DNA of 64,000 nucleotides, taken from Osedax fenrisi. Lineage: Eukaryota > Annelida > Polychaeta > Sabellida > Siboglinidae. The notes below the pieces were generated by a model. It saw nothing but the letters and a program-made list of their open reading frames with translations. It searched no databases and was not told the DNA's origin. Where the stretch lies: the NCBI GenBank assembly GCA_964019155.1, contig OZ025242.1, positions 84,683,033 through 84,747,032 of the forward strand, written 5' to 3'. This document shows positions 45,153 through 57,700 of the stretch, piece by piece. Position numbers and translations under genes: made by a program. Within the stretch, counting starts at the first letter, position 1; each line of letters opens with the position of its first letter.

Positions 45153-45906
45153 AATAATATAAATGACTATACATATATGTGTGACGTAGTAGTGTACTAT
45201 TACGCGCATTACATGAGAGCAGTGTGTATTAATAGATGTATTAAATGAATGATATATATATATATGATTGGCAGGTAATATTACTCGTTTACCCTAGGTG
45301 GCGCTGTACTAACGCGCGTACACGTATGACTGCAGTATATTTAGTCATTGCAATTACGTATACCTATGTCATAGATAACACATTAATTACTTTTTAAGAT
45401 TCGATTACCATAATTTTAAACATATCTAAATATAGAATACAGGAAGGTGCATATTAGTTTATTTATTATAATGTAATCATATATGATTATATACGCTATA
45501 GAGTTAATAAAAAAAACATAATAATAATGACAGTAATATCGCATAATAATATTTGAATTAATTATAATAATGATACTAATAATAATAATACTGGTCAATT
45601 CCCGGTAATTCGCGGACACCTGTAATAGGTGTGTGTATTTAGATGCGATGTGTATACTCGAGGACATGCATAGGACATATATATATATTAACACATTATC
45701 TTTACATTAATCTTATAAGTCGCATCGATAAGTCCGATGACATATATTACGTCGTATTTATACTGTAGGGTATACCCTATATGGTATGTAGCAGACCACT
45801 AGTGGTGTAAGTGGTACGTTCACCTATTTGTTAGTATAGTTTACCAGATCTGAAATTGTGTATTCGAACTACCCAAAGCCGATCTGATACCGATACTTTG
45901 TGAACA

Positions 45907-45948
<42 letters not shown>

Positions 45949-46090
45949 AGATATATAATTATATATAGTGAGGCTTTATAACTACGTTCAATTACATCAT
46001 CGGTATATTCACCGTGGTATGTATTACTATTCATATATGTCTACACATCATTTGCTTAGATTACACTATTTATGATAATACTGATATTTA
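45153..46090. other. AT-rich DNA, no gene recognised
   Basis: CCCTAGGTGGCGCTGT at 45293-45308 resembles the core of a bilaterian CTCF site or an eroded hAT end like 35253. (TA)n at 45911-45937. Confidence 0.4.
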
Positions 46091-46093
46091 TAA

Positions 46094-46675
46094 TAGTGGA
46101 GAGTGCTCTAATATCGATATGCACGTAATATCGACACCCTAGAGATCCTCTAAAATATAATTCCAATCAAAAAATAATTATTGTATGAAATTTTAATCAA
46201 TATAATTCTAATTTATATAAATATAATTTTTTTTTAATATTTATATTTTTTTAATTATAAACAAAAAACAGATTTTTTCGTTACAACTCAAACAACTACA
46301 TTTATGAAATTTTTGAATTACAATATCGATTTTCAATCATTTAAAAATGTAGGTATTTTAAATATTTAAAATAAATCGTATAGATCTAATTATATTTTAC
46401 AATGTGCCGAAAATATTTTGTATATTTCGTAATTTGTTACAAAGTTATAAACTGTTACCTAAGCAACATACGTGTGCATACATAGTCACCCTAATTGCAC
46501 ATAATATCTACACCCCTGTTATCTCAGAGTTAAACAAGCTAAATTAAATTTTAAAATAGCTATTTTATGTATTTACCTACTTTATATCTATAAATAAAAT
46601 TTGGAAATATTTAATTGAAAAATAATAAAATTATGATTTATTGTTAGGGTGTCGGTATTCGAGTACTCTCCGCTA
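46094..46675. mobile_element. MITE 'C' (582 bp) with TATCGACACCC words
   Basis: Ends TAGTGGAGAGTGCTCTAATA on the left and TAGCGGAGAGTACTCGAATA read inward from the right. Internal words: CGTAATATCGACACCC (46123), CATAATATCTACACCCC (46498), GGGTGTCGGTATTCG (46647). TA borders. No coding capacity. Same plan as MITEs A and B, with its own word variant. Confidence 0.8.
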
Positions 46676-46696
46676 CAATTATAATACTAATGCAAC

Positions 46697-46700
46697 ATAT

Positions 46701-46742
<42 letters not shown>

Positions 46743-46885
46743 CTCATGCTTGTGTATACTAATAATACTTACACTCCAGAAATAATATTAATTCTTATTA
46801 AATACATATTATATTTCAATATTTCATTACTAAAATATATATACTCATATATGAGTATATATATATACTACTACTATAGTAGATA

Positions 46886-46929
<44 letters not shown>

Positions 46930-47296
46930 TACCTATTATAATAATACCTATAGGTAGTATATAAATTTGTAGTATATATATACTACCAATATAGTATACT
47001 ATATATACTATATTCTATAGAGTTAAATTTATATGTTATTATAATATTATTATATATGATGTATGCCTTATTATACATATAATAGTTAGAAATCATTCGT
47101 TTACGTGTTTATAACGATATGTATATTCGTATATAAACTAAATAAATCGCTATATTATTTTAAATAGTAAATTATTTATTAAAAAATAATATTTCTTAAT
47201 TTTGTAATCTGAAATAGAAATAATCTATTAATTAGATTAATAGTTTGATACTAGAAATTTAACATGTAGGAAGTATACATTATATAAAGTACATAT

Positions 47297-47342
<46 letters not shown>

Positions 47343-47485
47343 CTCATGCTTGTGTATACTAATAATACTTACACTCCAGAAATAATATTAATTCTTATTA
47401 AATACATATTATATTTCAATATTTCATTACTAAAATATATATACTCATATATGAGTATATATATATACTACTACTATAGTAGATA

Positions 47486-47533
<48 letters not shown>

Positions 47534-47905
47534 TACCTATTATAATAATACCTATAGGTAGTATATAAATTTGTAGTATATATATACTACCAATATAGTA
47601 TACTATATATACTATATTCTATAGAGTTAAATTTATATGTTATTATAATATTATTATATATGATGTATGCCTTATTATACATATAATAGTTAGAAATCAT
47701 TCGTTTACGTGTTTATAACGATATGTATATTCGTATATAAACTAAATAAATCGCTATATTATTTTAAATAGTAAATTATTTATTAAAAAATAATATTTCT
47801 TAATTTTGTAATCTGAAATAGAAATAATCTATTAATTAGATTAATAGTTTGATACTAGAAATTTAACATGTAGGAAGTATACATTATATAAAGTACATAT
47901 ACAAT
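46697..47905. repeat. Near-perfect 600-bp tandem duplication
   Basis: 46697-47296 and 47297-47900 are the same sequence; the only clear difference is two extra TA steps in the second copy (near 47525). Both start with a (TA)n array, and the start of a third copy is seen at 47897-47928. The unit has internal palindromes (ATACTCATATATGAGTAT, ACCTATAGGT). No coding content. Confidence 0.97.
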
Positions 47906-47929
47906 ATATATATATATATATATATATAA

Positions 47930-48008
47930 GTTCACAACACCAGTGAGGGTAATCTTTCTTTACCATATTTGGTGTATAAATAAACCATCCTATCCTATCC
48001 TATCCTAT
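47930..48008 (+). mobile_element. LINE 3' end fragment (about 80 bp) with (CCTAT)n tail
   Basis: A severely 5'-truncated copy: the stem-loop at 47937-47975 (ACACCA pairs with TGGTGT; GGGTAA pairs with TTTACC), then ATAAATAAACC, then (ATCCT)n. It matches the architecture of the three CR1/L2-like tails at 1818, 6743 and 19893 but with different stem bases and repeat. Confidence 0.6.
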
Positions 48009-48293
48009 ATATATACCACGGAGTGTTGTCGTTTATCACAGTGTTTACTTAGGATGCGAGATTATAACTAAAACGTAACACAAAAAATACCATTGTTATA
48101 AATAAACACACGAGCGTATATTCATAATAATGGTATTCTAGGAATTTCTTTTGTTTTAATGTTCGATTAGTGTAAAAACTCTTACGAAATAAGATGCATA
48201 ATAAATTGATACCAGTAAATAACTCTATATATATATTTAATAATATAGTATACCTATACATATAAGTATTTTGTATTATAATAAATCTACATA

Positions 48294-48331
<38 letters not shown>

Positions 48332-48365
48332 ATGTATAAATTATGTATACGTACATATATAAATA

Positions 48366-48397
<32 letters not shown>

Positions 48398-48990
48398 AAT
48401 TATAAATCTTAAATAATATAGAATATTAATTAAAGTGTTATACAATATAAATTTAATATTATCAGAACTTTAAAAATATAAAAAATAAAACGGCTATTTA
48501 ACAACAGGACAGCGTATTTATGCGACGGTTAATTACATACATTTTACATTTTTCGGTTTTCGGACTGCAAACTGTGCTTATAAAGCAATCGGCCGTCCAA
48601 TTAGTTTAAATAATTAAATAATTAAAGGGTTAAATAATACTAATATAAATATCAAATAATCTACATTATGTGTTATTCGGTTTTCACATTTTAATAACTT
48701 CAATGATAACTGCAATAATAACTTTAATAACTGCATACAATTCTTATATAATATCTGGTTAATAACTGCAATAATAATGTGTATATATATATATATCGTA
48801 TTGTTTTAAAATACAATCTATGAATAATTGTAATATTACAATTTGTCTATGAATAATTGTAATATTACAATTATTACAACATATATTGACTTAAAGATAA
48901 ATGCACCTCTCCAATTCACAGATATACCAATGTAATAACATTTCACATTCAATATAATTCAATATTAGTGTTATATATATACTATAGTAA
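48009..48990. other. AT-rich DNA with a 27-bp direct repeat
   Basis: 48817-48843 is repeated exactly at 48846-48872. Each contains the 18-bp palindrome AATTGTAATATTACAATT. (TA)n at 48296-48327. No gene recognised. Confidence 0.75.
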
Positions 48991-48999
48991 CTTATATTT

Positions 49000-49830
49000 C
49001 GATAAAGTATACACCTTCACTCCGATGCAATGTACCTCTATCGGTACGAGTGCGATAGTGACAAAAACGACGACAGACGTACCTCGAGGTACGTATAGAT
49101 CTATTCTACTTGCGCAGATCACTTCCGTACGTATATATTCATCGATTATCGAAAACATCGACACCCCCCCCCAACCCCCGATCACAATTCAGTGATCGTC
49201 AACCGAGAACCTAATATCGCTAGGCCCACAATTATTCGACGATACATCACACGTGACACAGACTTAATTACGCAACCAGTGACGGCGGACCCCACACGTA
49301 GAACTAACCTACACCCGCGGCTGATGTGTACACGAGTGTACGACACCTACTACCACTACCACTACCACTACTACTACTACTACTAGATAGATATGTAGGT
49401 AGGTAGCTAGGTGATTGTTACGTCAGAGCGACGCCGGAAACCGTCGGTAGGTGGCTCGTCGATCAACGGCGATATTTACGTGTGGTTTTTTGCGCACATC
49501 GATAAACAATCGTAAATATCAACGTATAAGTAGCTCTGTCGCTCTTTCTCTCGCTCTCATTGTCTTTCTCGGCTAGCGAAGCGAGGTGATAACGATGTGA
49601 TGACGACGATTACGATGATTATGATGTAATAGGCGGTCGAGAGGTGTGCGCGTGCACGCGCAATTAGACCACTGAACAATAGGAGAGTCGCACAGTGTGC
49701 GCACACACTAGCGCCCATTAATCGGTAGTACGTGTGTACGTATAGCATTGCGTACGTTTGTAGGCATACACATACGCATACGCAAATTTTTTCTCCTTTT
49801 CTCATTCAATTACTAGACTTTTACCGCTCT
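49000..49830. promoter_or_regulatory. GC/CpG-rich pocket
   Basis: About 800 bp with much higher CpG than the surroundings: ACACGTGACAC (49249), a (CCA)n(CTA)n triplet run at 49347-49385, a poly-C tract at 49163-49180, GTGCGCGTGCACGCGC (49645), and CTCTCTCGATAGAGAGAG (49826). Short frames on both strands match nothing known. It may be regulatory. Confidence 0.3.
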
Positions 49831-49853
49831 CTCGATAGAGAGAGATTATACAG

Positions 49854-49951
49854 ATATGTATAATAATATACTGATTCATTAATAAAATCGTATCTATAAT
49901 TATAATTATAGATACGATTTTATTAATGAATCGGTATATTATTATACATAT
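49854..49951. other. 98-bp near-perfect palindrome
   Basis: Symmetric about 49902/49903 with a single mismatch (49872 against 49933) and no spacer; the centre reads TATAATTATAATTATA. Capable of cruciform extrusion or of giving a long RNA hairpin. It is AT-rich but not a simple repeat (arms contain GATTCATTAATAAAATCG). Confidence 0.95.
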
Positions 49952-50231
49952 ATAGTATTAATATATACATACATACTATATATATTATTAATACTTATAT
50001 TTATATGTTAACTATATTTAAGTGATACTGTTAGGATGTCTGCGTGTAAACCTTGTAAATCGTGAATCTGGACAGGGGTGATTAGGGTTAATCATTGGGT
50101 AGTTGGAAGTATGCACTGGTAAATAAGGGTAAATAGGTGTAAATAGAGGAATTTATAACATATTATTGACATAACGAAATGTTTTAAATTACCCGTAAAT
50201 CTATACAATTATAATACCCGTACATTGGTTT

Positions 50232-50275
<44 letters not shown>

Positions 50276-50431
50276 CTCTTAATGATATCATAAAAATATA
50301 TATTTTATAATAGCCATTATTCTAATTATTTATTTCATAATATATATTCTATTTACATTAATGTAACTGTTAATTACATTAATTTTTAATGTTATTAATT
50401 AGTATATCCTTTATTAAGTGTAAAGTGGATG

Positions 50432-50474
<43 letters not shown>

Positions 50475-51598
50475 TAATTTGAGCATCAATTTAGTATACA
50501 GTGTATATTATAGTAATACGCAGGGTATATTATAGTATGCTAAAGTCATTTAGGCGATAACGACGTCATCTAGAGGTCTCGGATTTATCTAATCACGTGA
50601 CTGTTTATAAATATTATCTGAGTGTGCGTGGGAATTTATACACTCCGGTGCGGTATCCACACACAAGCGAACACGCACACTTGTACGTCTACATTTACAC
50701 TAGTTGTATCTGCTATTTTCGAGTAATTAGCTAATGAACGGTTTCGATTTTCTAATTTATTCGGGTTGATCTTCTGAAATGTTTTAGTTATTATCGCAGA
50801 TTTACGAAAACGTTATTATATATTATTATATATGTGATAAAATATAAACTCTTCAATTTGTGTATTCTTGCAATGAATATATAACAGAGTACTTTTGGTG
50901 AACACAACATTGAACACCTCCTACATTTGCGTTGTTGAATAACACACAAATCAAATTATTTACTACTAGTAAATTACTAGTATTACGCATGTATATAATA
51001 ATTCAATTATTCCAACAATATTGTAATCAATCTCTGTATAATATATTCATATGGCTTCCCAATTAAATGCCGTCATAAATCGATAAAGTGATGATAAGAC
51101 TAATATTATGTACACTATATTTTTCTTCTAGGATTCTACGGTTAAGATCTGTTCGTATGCGCTTCTCTTCCGTATCCGGTTGTTGATCTTCTATAGAAGA
51201 TTCTATAGAATATAGTCTATTTAAAATAATAGAACCAGAATCTCGTATCTTACATGACATCAGCATTATTGTTCTATAGAGTTACATTTTTAGTAGCTCT
51301 TTTTATCGTTATTAGGATAATAAGAGACTGTTACCGTACAATGCACAGTGTACACATATACATGTACATACATTAGTTAAGATGCTTAATATATCTAAGC
51401 CACAATAAATGATTGGTTATACTTATATAGTTTCCGTGACAGTAGTCTTACTACTTGTTATGTGTGGAATATAATTTTCTATTTGGGGCTGTAAAACATG
51501 CGGGGTTTGTTGAAAGAAAATCATCAGTATCATTATTACATGTTAAGATGTTTACATCCGGGTTGATCGGATAGTCATGTAGCTCTCTACTATGTGCT

Positions 51599-51635
<37 letters not shown>

Positions 51636-53090
51636 TCTATATTTAATATTACGTCATCTTATGTAACGGTGTCGCAGTTTGTAAATTGTTATATATAATA
51701 AATTATAATACATATAATATAATAATTATTATAATAAGTCCATTATTCCAACAATATTATAAGTAGTATCGGTGTAGTATATTTCTATGCATCCCATGCG
51801 AACTACGATGTAGTAAATGATAATAGTAATGATAGTCAGCACCTAGTAAAATCTATACACTGTATATATATACAGTTCTATAGCATACATTTACCCCATC
51901 AATCCGTATGTAATCATATATGTAAGCCCTATAGGGAGTGTGATAATATAGAGGAGACGATAAAGATTTCTTTAGTTAATTAATGAATTTATATTTTGTG
52001 AGCTCGTTTATCATGTATACTTTTTCGTGTCTTTTTCAATTGAAGCATGTTCCTTTTGTAGATTTGTTCTTCTATTTTCATATATTTTCTTATAGTTTTA
52101 TTATATAGCTTTAGGTGAACGCCATACCTTGTATACATCATCTTCTATTACTTTAACCTTTATTACTTTCATCGCATAGGTTTATACATAATCAAACATA
52201 AAATACATCTAGAATATCGTCGTAATCCATGACTATTTATTTTACGTGATTAGTGAAAGATTTTCGCAACTTTAATCATAATAATAACTGCGAATTCCGA
52301 GTGATATACGTGTTGGTCGTTTTCATATGTTCATTACACAATTTTAATTTGCCATTTATCGTATATAGTTGGTTCATAAAGATTGACAAATTTGTATAGC
52401 ACGATTTTTCTAGCGAGATAGGTACTAAATACCATTCTATAAATGTATATATATATATAATATATTGTATAATACAATTTATTTTACTTTTTTTCGATTT
52501 AATCAAATTTCATATATGAGATATCCCCTTAAAAGTTAGAAGAATTTGCTTTAGATTTCATCTTTAAATATGTGGCATTTATAGTGTATAGTGTGTTATC
52601 TACATAGAATATTATTCATAGTTACGTTTAGTAATTTATTCTTTTGAACAAACGTTTGTATAACGTATAGTATACTATACCAGTCTAATTGCTATTAGTG
52701 TTTCCGTAGACAAGTTTTCCTGCGTCTCTCAACCATAAATCACGTGTATATAAACATGATATATGATACATGACACACAATGTATCTAAATATTTTGAAT
52801 TCCAATCACCTTGTTTTATCAAATGTATTTCTTTTGAGCTTTCGCGAATTCATTTCATTTATTTCATCAATTTTTTCAAAGAAATTTTCTATTTCTATTC
52901 ATTATTGTAATCAGAATTTAGAGCTTAAATGTATGCCAGATATGTGATTGTATAGGAAGGCTATAACACGTAGTATTACTGTTAGTAGTTACAATAGTAT
53001 TACTATAATAGCTTCAATAGAAGCGGGTGTACAATTCATAAATACACTTGATTTATTTATTTATGATAAACGCAACAATTTTCTGATCTT

Positions 53091-53093
<3 letters not shown>
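49952..53093. other. AT-rich DNA, no gene recognised
   Basis: (TA)n at 50235-50271, 50436-50471 and 51603-51631; GGTAAATAGGTGTAAATAG repeats near 50130; a CTTCTATAGAAGATTCTATAG hairpin split near 51189-51210. Frames are short and without motifs. Confidence 0.5.

Positions 53094-53187
<94 letters not shown>
53094..53187. repeat. (TA)n array, about 94 bp, longest in the window
   Basis: Uninterrupted TA followed by two TGACCATA steps. Tyr/Ile-rich frames on both strands are artefacts. Confidence 0.96.
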
Positions 53188-53188
<1 letters not shown>

Positions 53189-53764
53189 CCATATGACCAT
53201 ATATATATATTATATCTTGTGTCCTCCTTCTGTAATTTGTCATTCGGATAATTTGAATCACATATCCATCAATTCAAATATATCCCACTTAGAACTTTTT
53301 AATTACCTTGTTAATTATCGATTAGTTAACCAAAATGTTGTGATATTCGAACATTCTACGTTATAAGTTATAACTGTTGTTTGGGCTATAGGATTATAAA
53401 CGTTAATATGACTATACAGGTTAATTAATCTTTCTTATCATAATTAGATGTAGAATCTTACATGTTTGTTATTCATGTTGACTTCCGGTAGTTATATAAT
53501 CGTAGTTATGCAGGTAAATAGCGATTATTAGAGCGGTCGTTGTTATTACAGGTTTTAGTGACCAATGTACGATGTATATTTTTTAATTCATAAAACCTAC
53601 ATATCCAATCTAAATACCATTAATCAGCTTAGATAACTAATAATATAGCTAATTAAACATTACTTCGCTTATCTAAATAACGATATATTTAATTAACCTT
53701 TCAGTTTATTATATATAAGATAGTCTTACCATTGATAAACTGCATTATTTTTGTTCTTCTGTGA

Positions 53765-54205
53765 TGCAGCGAAGACATGGTAGCTTAATGGTTAGTTCGC
53801 TGCTGTAAGGTGTATATGTGTAGCATGTGGGCCCCAGATAAAAGACAAGTTAAAGACTCTCCTATATGTAGAATTTTAGCACCAGATAAGTGACAAGTGC
53901 TCGGAGAATATAAGTACCTGGATAACACAAGTCTAAAGACTCGAGTCTTTAAGGATCTCCTATATGTAGCATGTGGACCTCAGGTAAGATACAAGTGCCT
54001 GGAGAAAACAAGTTTAAATACTCTCTTATATGTAGCATATGGGCCCCAGGTAAGATACAAGTGCCAGAGAAGACAAGTGCCTGGATAATACACGTTGAAA
54101 GACTCGTCCCGTATGTAGAATGCGGGCCCCAGGTAATATACAAGTGCCTGGAGAACACAAGTTGAAAGAATCGTTCCATATGGGACTCGGCAGCTCGTAT
54201 ACAAC
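53765..54205. repeat. tRNA-like head followed by about five tandem 70-80 bp units
   Basis: 53775-53808 contains GGTAGCTTAATGGTTAGTTC, matching a Pol III A box, without a clear B box. Then diverged units with TATGTAGCATGTGGGCCCCA, GGTAAGATACAAGTGCCTGG and ACACAAGTTGAAAGACTC. AAAGACTCGAGTCTTT (53935-53950) is a perfect palindrome between units. It may be a SINE whose body amplified in tandem. Confidence 0.65.
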
Positions 54206-54736
54206 AATGATACCTTTTCTTACAAAATACTATATTACCTCGCCAGCAGGATGATGTAATGAGTGTTATGTTATCGCATGTTACTTCATATGATGTAATC
54301 TTTGATGTGCGGCTCTTCTTCAATACGCGTAACTAAATATTCAGATCATTATTTATTTGATAATCGGTCACTCGTTAAAAAAGTAAACAAAAGTCAATGA
54401 TGTATTCCTTGTAATGTATTTTATAGAATTCCGTAGAACTTAAGTTCGCGAGCTTATGTTCTCATTACTTATATATATACCGTCATTAATTCGTGATATA
54501 ATCAATATAATCAATATAATAACTACGTTTTTAGGATAGATATGAATTCTTACAAAGAACACATAAAACATATATAATACATATATACATATAAACACGC
54601 GGGTTTGCCATAATGTATGTGTATATAGTTACAGAAGAATGTTTACCTAGGGGCGATTATTTCTCGGCAAGATACTGAATATTAGCACTCCCTATAAAGT
54701 ACTATAGTACATATAATTTATCAATATATATATATA
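54206..54736. other. AT-rich DNA, no gene recognised
   Basis: No conserved coding frame or repeat identified; ends in a short (TA)n run at the border of the next array. Confidence 0.5.
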
Positions 54737-57700
54737 CTAGCCGTACCCGACCCGGCGTTGCTCGGTTTTTGAATATTTGCCTATTATCTATTATTTATTA
54801 ATTATAGATATATTATATACCTATTCATGATTATGCATTGCTATATATACAATAAAATAAATGTTAGCTAAAATACAAACAAAATATAGAAAAATATTTA
54901 AAAAATTAGTGGAAATATATTAAAAAATGCAACAAATATTACAAAATATGTTTTAAAAAATGTCTAAAACCCAAACTTAAACCCAAACCGTACCCAAACC
55001 GGCGTTGCTCGGATATTGATTGTTTGCCTATCTATTATTTATTAATTATAGCTGTTCCTGATTCTTCATTGTTATATATACAATTAAATAAATGTTAGCT
55101 GAAATACAAACAAATGTAGAAAAATATTTTAATAATTAAAAAATTAGTAGAAAAATATTTCAAAAAATATATTAAAAAATACAATAAATATTTTGAATAT
55201 TACAAAATATGTTTTAAAAAGATGTCGAAAACCCAAACCTAAACCCAAACCGTACCCGACCTGGCGTTGCTCGGTTTTTGATTTTTTGCCAATTATTATT
55301 TATTAATTATAGCTATTACTAATTCTGCATTGCTAAATATTTATATTTAATTTGTTCCTAACTATTATTTATATACAATAAAATAAATGTTAGATGACAT
55401 ACAAACAAATGTAGAAAAATATTTTAATATTTAAAAAATTAGTGGAAAAATATTTTAAAAAATATATTAAAAAATACAACTAATATTTCAATTATTATAA
55501 AATATGTTTTAAAAAAATGTCTAAAACCAAAACCCACACCGTCCTGACACGGCGTTGCTAGGTTTTTGATTGTTTTCCTATCTATTATTTATTAATTATA
55601 ACAATTCCTGATTTTAAATTTTTTGCCTTACCCAACACGACGTTTCTCGGTTTTTAATTATTTGCCTATCAATTATTAATTATAACTATTCCTAATTATG
55701 CATAGCTAATCTTTAATTTTTAGTCTTCTAACTAATATTTAATAAATCTAACTGTATCCGATGTATATCTAGCGTTGTTCTTTTTTAGATTTATTCGTAA
55801 AATATTTTGTAAAAATACAAAAAATAATTTAAAATATTATAAAATATATTTTTAAAAAGTGTCTAAAAATATTTTTTAAATATAAAAAATATTTCAACAT
55901 ATTAGTAGCCATACCCTACCCGGCGTTGCTAGGTTTTTGATTGTTTGACTATTTTTATTAATTATAGCTATTCCTGATTATTCTAAAATATATAATTGCT
56001 AAAAAATACAAAAAATATTTAAAATATTATAAAATATGTTTTAAAAAAATGTCGAAAACTCAAACCTAAACCCAAATCCAAACAGTATCCGACTCGATAT
56101 TTATCGGTTTTTGATTATTTGCCTATTTATTATTTATTAATTAGAGCTATTTCTGATCCTACATTTCTAGTATATACAATTAAATAAAGTTTATCTAAAA
56201 TACAAACAAATGTGGAAACATATTTTTTTTAATATTTAAAAAATGAGTGACAAAATATTTCAAAAAATACAACAGATATTTCAAATAATCCAAAATATGT
56301 TGAAAACCTGAACCCAAACAGTTCCAAATCGTCGTTGCTCGTTTTTTTATTATTTGTCTATCTATCATTTATTAATTATAACTATTCCTTATTTGGAATT
56401 TCTTGCCGTACCCAACTTTGCTTTACTTGTTGTTTGATAGTTTACCTATCTATTATTTATTAATTATGGCTATTCAAAATTCTGCTTTTCATATACACTA
56501 ACATAAATTGTTGCTAAAATTCAAACAAATTTATACAAATATTAATATCTCAAAAATTAGTGGAAAAATATTTCAAAAATATTTCACAAAATATTTTTAA
56601 AAATACAACACATATTTCCAATATTACAAAATATTACTTAAAAAATGTCGAAAACTCAAACTGCACCCTGCATTGCTCGATTTTTGATTTTTGATTGTTG
56701 TTGCCCATTTATTATTTATTAATTATAGCTATTTCTGATTCTGTATTTCTGTATTGCTACAAAATATATTTTTTATAAATTTTCTACAAATATTTTAAAA
56801 AGTATAATATTTATATCTTATAATATTTATATATTTATTATATAATTATAATATTTTAATTATATCTTAAAATAATAATATTTCAAAGATTAGTTGAAAA
56901 ATATAAAAAAATATTTCAAAAAAATGTCCACAAAAATGTTTACAAATATTTCAAAAAAATGTTTTAAAATATTTGAAAAAAAATTTTTTTAAATATTTCA
57001 AAAAATAGCCGTACCCGACCCGGCGTTGCTCGGTTTTGATTATTTTCCTATATATTATATATTAATTATAGCTATTCCTGATTCTTAATTGATATATATA
57101 ATAAAATAAATGTTAGCTGACATACAAAACAAAGTAGAAAACATTTTCAAATAATATGTTAAAAAATACAACAAATATTTCAAATATTAAAAAATATGTT
57201 TTAAAAAAATGTCTAAAACCCAAACCTAAACCCAAACACAAACCGTACACTACCCTGCGTTGCTAGGTTTTTGATTATTTGCCTATTAATTGTAGCTATT
57301 CCTGATTATACTTAGCTAATATTTAATTGTTTTCTTCTAACTAATATTTACTAATTCTAACTGTATCCGATGTAGACTCAGCGTTGTTCGTTTTTAAGAT
57401 TATTTGTAAAATATTTGGTAAGATTACAAATAATAATTTAAAATATTACAAAATATATTTTTAAAAAGTGTCTAAAAATATTTTAAGAAATATAAAAAAT
57501 ATTTCAACATATTAGTAGCCATACCTGATTTTTAATGCCTATTAATTTTTTTTATTAATTATAGCTATTCCTGATTATTCTAAAATATATAATTGCTAAA
57601 AATTGCAAAAAAATATATAAAATATTACAAAATATGTTTTAAAAACAAACCATACCCGACCCGGCATTTCTTGGTTTTTGTTTGTTTGCCTATCTATTAT

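Noticed and set aside
45293..45308. CTCF binding site CCCTAGGTGGCGCTGT
   Set aside because: A single core match that equally resembles an eroded hAT end; not enough to call.
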